64,000 nt of DNA from Gentiana macrophylla (Eukaryota > Streptophyta > Magnoliopsida > Gentianales > Gentianaceae), in NCBI GenBank assembly GCA_026214975.1, contig JAOBSW010000233.1, forward strand, positions 98,628-162,627, written 5' to 3'. The position numbers were made by a program, and so were the translations under genes. Shown in pieces: positions 56,113 through 64,000 of the stretch (positions are counted from its first letter, which is position 1; every line of letters begins with the position of its first letter). A model generated the notes under the pieces. That model did no database searches. It was not told where the DNA came from and saw nothing but the letters and a program-made list of their open reading frames with translations.

Positions 56113-56459
56113 TGATGGGAGTCAACTTTCTTGTACTTTGGTGCGTGATTTAACCCCGTTTATCACTTTATTGGCATGTTTTGGGTAGTTCTAGACTGTT
56201 TGAGAGTAATATCGAGAGTTATACATATTGAGGGAGTTAAAGCTGTCATATCGATAGTAAACTCCGACTTTTTTAACGATATTTAACTCTTTTCCGAGCA
56301 TTTTTGTCTTGCGAATTACGCGTGGTATTTGTTCGTATATGTTATTGCAGGACTTAGGTGACTCGAGAACCCTGAAGGCGATGTTTTGGGATGAAGCGTG
56401 GTCGTGGGCTCGAAATTAGCATGAAAGTGAGGAAAAGTCAAGTTTGGAGAGAAATCAAG

Positions 56460-56815
56460 GCAAGCGGCGTTTGCCTACCTCAAGCGGCGTTTGACTCAAG
56501 CCTACCTCAAACTAGAGTTTGCTTGATCCAAAGCGGCGTTTGGCGAAGTAGCATTGATCTTGAAATTTGAGTTTTAGCCAAACTAGCGTTCAAATCACCC
56601 CTGGCGGAATTTGGATGGGTTCAACCCGAATCGAAAGCTTCATTCAAGCCAAGCTGGCGTTGAGACACCGCAAGCAGGCGTTTGTCCTCAAGCATGATCT
56701 AAGAAGCGGCGTTCACGTTAAGGCAAGCGCTTCGTCCATGGAAGGAGAAACCTAATATCATCAAGATTTCCAGGCAAACTAGCGTTTGTGGGAGGCAAGC
56801 GGCTTTTGAGACCGG
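56460..56815 (+). repeat. Array of GCGGCGTTTG-type words
   Basis: Irregularly spaced variants of CAAGCGGCGTTTG and AACTAGCGTTTG upstream of the LTR TATA box. The position is that of an LTR enhancer or U3 region. Regulatory function is inference. Confidence 0.7.
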
Positions 56816-57152
56816 CGAAGCGATTTTTAGACTACACTATAAATATCTGACTCATTCAGCCCTAGATATCTCTCGCCGACTTTAGACTTTTCTTGGCGAT
56901 TTTGGTGCGATTTTAGTGTAGATTAAACACCTTTGATCCTTTGATTCCATAGATTACTCCCCCGATTCTACACACTTGTTATAGCTTAGATTTCCTTTTC
57001 AAGAACAAAAGATTCAAGTTTTTTGGTGCAATTATTTCTTCATACATTGTGAAACAGATTTTACGCTATTTTATGGTAATGAATTATTTCCCTTTTATTA
57101 TTTCTAGCATGTTTTCCTTTCTTTATTCCTTCATTAGCATAATCATGAGTAG

Positions 57153-58662
57153 TGTCCCGGATTTTATCAATACAAAACAACAAGTAATAAACCGGTTAAC
57201 CTCAAGTGCAAGGATCGTAGTGTAGAGGCTATGCCGGGTCGATCTTACTGGGAACTAGGTATTGTGAACCACAGCTTTTGTTTTAACTAACTATTGTCAC
57301 GAAAACTAACCTAAGCAGAGGAACTAAAAGCTGGACAAACATCTTTGAAAATAAACTAGGCAGAGGATGAAATCCAAAGCTAGGAAAGATTGAAAGCGAT
57401 AAACTAAACTAAACTAAAGTGCGAGAAAAAGTAGACTAATCTAACAATTCAAGTTCAAGGATTAAAATCAAATTATAACGAGCAGAACAAGCAATTGATC
57501 CACCTATCCTATCAACATTCAATTCTAATTGGATTAATTCGTGATCTCTACTCAAGTCGTGATTCACCTAATCAAAGGCATAAACTCCTACTCTCGTAGA
57601 CAAGTTCGTTTCTAATCTTTTATCTTTCGATGTTAAAGATTACGTCTTTCTAACCTAGGCGTGAAATCTTTCAATTTCTAATCTAGAAAATCAATCTAAT
57701 AACTCTCGTTTTAGTTAGATCGAAGATCTATTCTTTTAGCATGGTGATCTAATGTTTATATGATTTTCATCAATAAAACAATCATAAAGCAAACATCTTT
57801 CGATCGACTTGCAATAAAACAATGTAAAGCATGATAAAAGAAACAAACTTGAGATAGAAACTCACAAATCAATCACGAATCAAATTGAATTGTTGATGGG
57901 GCGGCTTCTGGCACGCTTGTTCAAGAGGGTTTAGCCTCTTAACATCCTTGTTACAACTTTCGAATTGATGAAATAAAAGACATGAATCTATCTAATCTAA
58001 TCTAGGAATTAAATTGCATAAAAGTAGATAAAAGCGTAGAAAAACGCAGCCAAAGCGCCTTAGGTTTTAGGGTTCGTGTGTGTGTCTAGGGTTTGAGAAA
58101 TCGCGTCTATTTATAGATTTTAGGTCGGTTTAGGCTAAGGCGGTGCTTGGGCGCCCGTCCACTATCTTGGGCGCTTCGTCCGGCTTACAGGACGGAGGTG
58201 AGCGCTTCGTCTATGCGGCGTTTGAAGGCTCACGAATGTAATCGCACCTCACGAGCGCTCGTTGATTGAGCAACGCCCGTCCACCATGGACGGACCGTGG
58301 GCGCTCGTCCATCGATCTTTGGAACTTCGATCTCTTGATCATTATCTCTTCCTTCTTCCATCTTTATCCTTCTTTTCTCATCTCTATCTCGATTTAGCTC
58401 GAATTATATCAACATTTGATCATCAATTTAGCCTCCAACATGTATCTACATCACATTAAGACATCGCAAAGCGTAACACAATCCAAATACTCATAAAACC
58501 ATAATCAAAACACGTACACAACCTCATTTTGCGAATAAACTAATTAAAATCTCACTTGCTTAATAAATCATTTAAAACCACATTTCTATGCAAATCATAT
58601 GAATTATGGGGAGAACATCATAAAATACAACGTTATAAAGCGTATAAATTCACCCCTTAACA
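57153..58662 (-). mobile_element. Solo LTR nested in the Athila-like LTR
   Basis: TGTCCCGG to CTTAACA with exact AGTAG duplications (57148-57152 and 58663-58667). The TATA box (CTATAAATAG on the minus strand, about 58103-58112) shows that it lies in minus orientation. The family is not identified. It also holds words of the CGTCC/GGGCGC type around 58140-58300 before its TATA box. Confidence 0.8.
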
Positions 58663-59559
58663 AGTAGCTAATTGCATGTGTAGTCGAATTATGTGAAAGC
58701 GGCGAAAACCCTAAGGGGATGAGATAGGGAGTTTTGCAAAGTGCGTAATTAATGTTTAAGCGATTAATCCACGTCCCTAAAACTTATTTTACCATCTTTG
58801 AATTAGATTGATCACCTAGTTCAACTTTGTCACACACATCAAACTTATAGATGCATTTTGCGGTGAGATGTGGGATAAGGGTTCTAGGATGAATTGCGTA
58901 GATTCGGCCTAGTTGTTAGGTCGATTTCCATCTGAAGGTTTGTCATCGTTGTTCGGCGACTTTGCGCGTAATCATGTTAGGATAATCGGTTTTCTAAAGG
59001 GAGAGTCGGTTAGCTTCACATAGGGTGGTTAGATCGAGTTGTTCGGTCTAATCACTAGAATTAGGAGTTGGCACCGTGGATGTCGTTAAACTACATTGGA
59101 TAGGTAGGTCGGTTAAGACACGCTCCCGGTCAAGTCCTTCCCAGGGGTAAAAGTAGCTCGTGGGATCATAGTTCGGTTATACCTTTTAATAACTAAAAGT
59201 AAACACCGGTAGTATAATCTTTATTTACGCACTAGTATAAGACCTTTCAACCTTTGATTGACCTTAACTAAGTTATACGTCGGCTTTGGTACTTAGACAT
59301 TACTCCACGTGGATTTGACATTGTGACCCACTATACTCCGTTGATCCGATACCTCGCCGGTAAAAGTTAACGGTTAAGTATTTTGCTATCAAGAATTTTG
59401 GCGCCGTTGCGGGAGTAACATTTAATATCTCTTAAGTTGGTGAAAGCTTGGGCTTAGGTCATTTTATTTTGTTTTCTTGTTATTTCTTGTTTCTACGGTG
59501 CATGACCCGATCTTGAAACAACATCTCATCAAGCCGATTGAAGAGATCGAAGGTTATGC

Positions 59560-60905
59560 ATGTCACAACTTGATCAACGCCAAGGAGAAATCCTAATTAC
59601 TAGTCCAAATCCTCTGTTTGAAGAAGAAGAAGCGATGAAAGCCCTCTGAGATTCCTCTAAAGACATGGGCGATATAACGACTCGTAGAGAGGACAAAGAT
59701 CCCATTGATGAACAAAATGCATATAGGCAAACCTCAAACACTACTGGTGGTAATGCAACACTGCCGTTGCAAACTCCACTGAGGAACCCTCGTGACGAAC
59801 AGTTAAGGAGGGATGATACAGAGTTACAGCAGTGAGAGGTGGACATTCTGCCATGGAATGTACATCATCGAAAAAGCCCACTTACCCACACAGTTGATAC
59901 TACTACAGCACATCAACGGTTTGGGAATCGGAATGATCCATGAGAAGATGAATGTGTATGCGATGGGGGCGATTGGTATGAATCGGCAAGAGTTTGGCGA
60001 CACGATGGAATCGAATTTCGACAATCGGCAAGAAGCGGCCAATGGAGTATGGTATGGGTGATGATTCGCAACAGTATAATGTGAGCTATGTTGGACAAGG
60101 CAGTGGGGGTAATTGGAATCAGAATCAACAAGTTCAAGGTTGGAATCAGGGGCAGAATTGGAATCAAAACTACCATCAAAATTGGAACCACAATTCCAAT
60201 CAGGGTCAAAGCTTTAGGCCAAGTCAAGGTTCATACAATAGGCCTTGGGACCAGAATCAGAATTACCAGAATAACCAAGGCAATTATCCGAACAACCAGA
60301 ACCAACAAGCTCAGTCACAAGGCCATCAACAACAGCAAGGGCAGAATTGGGGTCAGAGTCAATGATGGAATCAAAATCAAGGCCAGCAAAATAATCAGAA
60401 TTACAATCGAGAATCGAATAAGCGAGCGGCCGCGAGAAACAATAATTCTGGCACCTATCAGCATCCGAATGCTCATCTACACCGGAGCAATCAAAATAAC
60501 CAGCAAGCGAATACGTCTGGTGTTCAGAAGACATCCGTTGAGATACTCCTGGAGAGACTAGATAGGACTGTTTCTGAGTTGAACAAAAATGCTGTAGAGC
60601 AAAAAGTGGCCACCCATTCTGCCATTCGGAACTTGGAAACCCAAGTGGGTCAAATCATGAACACATTGAAGAAAAAATTGAGTGGTGGCCTCCCAAGCAA
60701 TGCTGAATAGAATCTGAGGGAAGTGAATGCAGTATTTACTAAAAGTAGCGGAGATCTTGGTGTTGATTGGTCAAAGAAAGATAAAGAGACCGAAGCAGAG
60801 AATTATCTGAATAAAGAAGATGGTGAGGATTTGGAAAGAGGCGGGGTTGAAACTGAGTTAGAGGCAATGAGAAGAGAGTTGGCGGCAAAGTCAAGAGAGA
60901 TCTAG
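59560..60905 (+). pseudogene. Gag-like ORF remnant of Athila-like element
   Basis: The start ATG 59560 (MSQLDQRQGEIL) is followed by stops. The long part (59994-60905, one frame with stops at 60363 and 60708) begins with VSYVGQG, as in the post-domain part of gypsy gag, and continues as a very Asn/Gln-rich segment (NQNQ, NWNQN, NNQ repeats, 60115-60500). It then has ERLDRTVSELN and NLETQVGQIMNTL, the conserved 'METQVGQ' region of plant gag, and a charged coiled-coil tail. The canonical globular gag domain that should precede VSYVG is not recognisable, so the protein is either diverged or internally deleted. Confidence 0.65.
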
Positions 60906-61039
60906 AATTGCAAAGAAAGAGAGAGAAATTGCTACAATGCGAGGAGCGTTGGAAGCAACAAAGAAAGCATTGTTAGATGCAACGAAGAATAATAGGGATG
61001 TGAGAGAGAAGCGAAGGAGATGAGAAGCGCCCATGTAAA

Positions 61040-61800
61040 ATTGCAAAGTTGTGGTCGAGAATTTAGAGGCGCAAATGGGGCAAGTGAATCCTAGGAAAGT
61101 GAATGCCATCTGTGCAAGAAGTGGTAAAGTTGTGGGTAGTGACATCGAGGCACCCGAGTTTCAGAAGAGTAAAAAGACGGAGAAGACTAGAGCGAAGATG
61201 AAGAGTGGGTGGTGTTTGATAAGGAGACATGAGCTGGCGAGATAGAAAGCGGCGGAGAAGCCGAATGTGGAACAAATCAAGCGGTCGACCACGCCAGGGA
61301 ATGAAGCGAACAACTTTCAGGTATGGACTCTATGAAAAAACACTTTGATTTATCTAATTTACCTTACCCCCTCGTATCCCTACAAAGCCAATAATTTACG
61401 AAAAGCAAAACAAGTTTCGATATCTGAGAAAAGTAGAGATAAATATCCCACTCGTAGATGCGCTTGTTCATATGCCATCTTATGTCAAATATTTAAAATG
61501 GATTTTGTCTAATAAATCTAAAATGGAGAAAATTGTTGAGGATATTCTTGTTGGAGTAGGAAGCTTGTCTTTCGGTTGATTTCGTAGTATTAGACATGGA
61601 GGAGGCTAGTCAAACCCCGATTCTATTAGGTAGACCTTTTACGCTACGGGTAGGACTTTGCTAGACATCCAAAAGGGTGAGATTACAATGAGGCGGGTGA
61701 TTAGATTGTCACCTTTAATGTTTACAACCCCATTAAGCACCCGGGAAATGATTGGGGTATGCGAGGAGGAAGTCAAGGTTGGAAGTATTTGAGAGAGCCC
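61040..61800 (+). pseudogene. Protease-region remnant of Athila-like element
   Basis: After a second QMGQVNPRKVNAICARSGK stretch (the usual 'TLRSGK' region of gypsy polyproteins) come broken frames encoding INIPLVDALVHMPSYVKYLK and VDFVVLDMEEASQTPILLGRPF. The latter is the C-terminal hallmark (ILLGRPF) of the retropepsin-like protease. The catalytic DTG segment that would precede it is not visible. Sequence then passes straight to the 3' non-coding region at about 61830 without pol. Confidence 0.7.
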
Positions 61801-61962
61801 TCTGAGTTGTGAGATGCCCAATGAGGAGTGAGTAGTGAGAATATCCCTAGGATGTGATTTGTTGAGTCGAATGTAAAATTTGGGGATACTGAGTCTTGCG
61901 AAGACTATAAACTCGGCACCCTATCTTATTTTGAAATTCAATAAGTCGCGGCGACGACAATA

Positions 61963-63922
61963 AACACAAGCGCTTGGTGGGAGGCAACCCAACATTCTCT
62001 CGAGTTTTATGAGTGTTTTTGATAAAAAATGTGTTAGAACGGGCGGATGCAATCGAAGTCGAGATGAGACATGATTTTATGTTATATATGTTGTTCCTTT
62101 TGTAGTCTACGTGCCCGGTGTCGGGTTGGTTAGGAGTCTGTCTAGTCTATTTGGTACATTTGTCCTACTTTTGATGCTCTTGTCGGTTTTAAGATGCTAC
62201 AATTTCATTTTGATGGGTTTTGTAAGCCTTAGGGCATGCTACTACTTTCATTCGTGTCTTGGCTTTTATTTGTATGCGCATTGTGGATGTTGTTTTTCTA
62301 TTATGTGCCACTTTGGCCTTCCTATTATGCTTAGATGTTCAGCACTTTACCCGTAGGGGTTATTTTTCCATCTATAGCAATCCGGTTTGTGTGTTGTGCA
62401 TTGCATATCGAGTTTTACGACGTGATAGGGCCTTATTAGTGTTATACCCCCCTTATCCCTATTCGATATCTTGGCACGAGGACCATGTCCCGTGCGTGTT
62501 TTGCATTGTTTTGTCTTGATAGGGATTGGTCGCTTACACGAGGCTATTACGGGATTCGATAGCGCCTTTTCTGCGGGTTTATAAGCTAAGTCTTCTTTTC
62601 TATCTCATTCACACTTGCGGACGGTGTTTCATTGAAGTGGGGGTGGATACGACTTAGCTTCATATTGTTTCGTTTGATAAATATACGGTACTTGTGATAT
62701 GCTTAGTTAATGCACAGTATCGAGTCCGTTCGTGGCTTAAAATTTTAAAACTTTTCACGGGTTTAACACATGGTCTATGCATATTTCTCACGATGGAGTT
62801 GGTAAATGTCTTAGTAGTCGGCCGGTGTGAACATAGCGATTTTATTTTGTCACGATCTGAACCCTTTTTAGTGCACATGGAACCGTGGTTATGCTTAGCT
62901 TGGTTGCTACACACACTTACACCCCTAGTTTTGAGCGAAATAGAGAGGTTTACCTAGGGCGGATACGGGATGAGAGTCATGGTTCTTCTTTGACCCGCTT
63001 GAGCCAAATAAGCCAAAATCCCAACATTTTACCCTCGTACCCCTACAAGCCTTGACAGGCCGGTCTCGACCACCGTCCGAAAATGAAACGTTTTGGTTAC
63101 TTAGCTCTGTATTACCTAACCACAGAGCTTTATTGCGGTCACGTTTCCTTTGATCACCTACGAGTGGACTTAGTCGTTATTTTAGACACACTTGCTTTGA
63201 AGCAAGTGTGGGGTGAAGATGATGCGTGTTTGAGAGGAGTTGGTTAGTACGAGCTAGTATAATGAAAGGAGGAGCTCGAGATATCTATTGTGGGGGCTTA
63301 TTGGTTCGAGAAAATTCGAAAAAAAAGAGCGAAGAGAAAGAGATGAAAAAGAAAAAAAATTGAAATTGAAAGAAAAAGGAAGTTTGAATAAAGTTGAGAA
63401 AAAGAAGTCAAGGGAGGATGTTCGAGTAAATGAAAGTATGATGTTAAAGTTGGGGTTGTTTATCAATGAGTATAAAAGGATCGAAATAGTTTTGGTGTGG
63501 TTTGGTATGTTTTCAAAGAAAGAATACATGAAATGATTAGTTCCTCGTGTTTTTCTCTTTCTCTGGAGTCCTAAATTTTCCTTTCGATTAACCCCGTCCA
63601 GCTTAACGTTATAACCCTTCAAGTCCTACTTGACCGTATTTAGCCTCGGTTGCCTCGATTAGTGGAGATTCTAGCCGGTATGAGTTGTGTGTAGTCATTT
63701 GGCGGTATTCAAGGCGGTAATCCTTTGAGTGTAGCTTTCGGTTTATATCACACAGCCGTTTCAAGTGATAAGATGAAGTCAAGTTGTTTACATTCAAGTG
63801 TCTCTTTACGTTCACTTTGATGTCGTGAGTGCTATCGTGTTTCGTTAAAGTTGATCCCTTGAGTCTACATTTTAAAGCGCCTAATTTACTCGAGGATGAG
63901 CAAAGGCTAAGTGTGGGGTGGT
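61963..63922 (+). other. Athila-like 3' internal non-coding region and polypurine tract
   Basis: It starts with the conserved GCGCTTGGTGGGAGGCAACC phrase and ends with GAGGATGAGCAAAGGCTAAG, then GTGTGGGGTGGT before the LTR. Both are typical of Athila-type elements. No coding region is recognised between them. An A/G-rich stretch lies at 63310-63410. Confidence 0.7.
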
Positions 63923-64000
63923 TGATGAGAGTCAACTCTTTGTACTTGGTGTGCAGTTTAACCCCATTTATCACTTTATTGGCATGTTTTGGGTAGTTTT
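63923..64000 (+). repeat. Athila-like 3' LTR, start only
   Basis: The 78 bases match the start of the 5' LTR (56113-56190), with differences such as GTGCAGTTTAACCCCATTT against GTGCGTGATTTAACCCCGTT. It is cut by the window edge. Confidence 0.85.

Larger units (their letters stand above)
56113..59399 (+). repeat. Athila-like 5' LTR with nested solo LTR
   Basis: Native LTR of about 1.77 kb once the insertion 57153-58662 is removed. A TATA box (CTATAAATA) is near 56838. The upstream part (about 56460-56815) contains seven or more copies of a GCGGCGTTTG-type word. It ends TATCA shortly before the primer site. Confidence 0.8.
56113..64000 (+). mobile_element. Athila-like Ty3/gypsy element, pol-less, incomplete at right edge
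   Basis: The 5' LTR (56113 to about 59399) starts TGATGGGAGTCAAC; the 3' LTR begins at 63923 with TGATGAGAGTCAAC and runs off the window. The primer site TGGCGCCGTTGC (59407-59418, tRNA-Asp type as in Athila) and a polypurine tract (AAGTGTGGGGTGGT, ending 63922) are present. The interior holds gag-like and protease remnants (59560-61800), the conserved Athila phrase GCGCTTGGTGGGAGGCAACC (61971-61990) and about 1.9 kb of non-coding 3' sequence. No reverse transcriptase, RNase H or integrase motif is seen, so it is a non-autonomous derivative. Confidence 0.8.

Noticed and set aside
60088..60561. Ile/Arg-rich open frame overlapping the gag-like ORF
   Set aside because: It is a frame shadow of the Asn/Gln-rich gag segment, which has the recognisable plant gag motifs.
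62111..62519. Cys/Leu-rich membrane-like frames
   Set aside because: They lie in the Athila-like 3' non-coding region, overlap each other in different frames and match no envelope or other known protein.
1..64000. CRISPR arrays, bacterial defence systems, tRNA or rRNA genes
   Set aside because: No regularly spaced repeats, no tRNA-like fold sequences and no rRNA segments were recognised. The window is plant nuclear DNA.

Overview
The window is nuclear DNA of a flowering plant, most likely a eudicot. The evidence is AT-rich intergenic sequence, a plant-type F-box family with the F-box-associated domain, REM-type B3 remnants, and plant retrotransposon lineages (SIRE-like and other Ty1/copia, Athila-like Ty3/gypsy, DUF4283-type LINEs, TRIMs, hAT and Mutator-like elements). 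I cannot name the species. No bacterial, organellar, rRNA, tRNA or CRISPR feature was seen. Only two protein genes look intact: an F-box gene at 16059-17201 (minus) and a small plant-specific gene of unknown function at 54258-54734 (plus).

Layout. 1-5780: the 3' part of a SIRE-like copia element (decayed extra ORF, polypurine tract), then an LTR that is followed by its own primer-binding site and leader. The leader runs directly into a decayed F-box gene (5780-6732). 7200-18098: two duplicated units on the minus strand, each made of an F-box gene, its upstream flank, a Mutator-like MITE, a Stowaway-like MITE and an F-box fragment. Unit A (F-box 7595-8736) is frameshifted and carries an extra 3.2-kb LTR and an extra MITE. 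Unit B (F-box 16059-17201) is intact. 17995-31475: one further F-box copy torn apart by nested insertions: an 8.5-kb Mutator-like element carrying B3 sequence, which contains a solo LTR and a hAT element; the hAT contains a TRIM; a separate copia element sits in the fifth F-box codon. 31465-38760 and 40270-48000: two long duplicated flanks holding a chimeric cassette of a copia RNase H fragment plus LINE ORF1 sequence, present three times. F-box copies lie at 36392-37052 (truncated) and 39154-40280 (one-base deletion). 41314-45481: a second hAT copy nested in a MITE. 48570-56112: low-copy sequence with a SIRE-like solo LTR and the 158-residue gene. 56113 to the right edge: an Athila-like element that keeps remnants of gag and protease but shows no reverse transcriptase or integrase; its 5' LTR holds another solo LTR.

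The region reads as an F-box gene cluster expanding by local segmental duplication while absorbing transposons. Several insertion boundaries are fixed by target-site duplications, and in several cases by an empty paralogous site elsewhere in the window, so the order of events can be partly reconstructed. The F-box products would be substrate receptors of SCF E3 ubiquitin ligases. Substrates cannot be inferred from the sequence.
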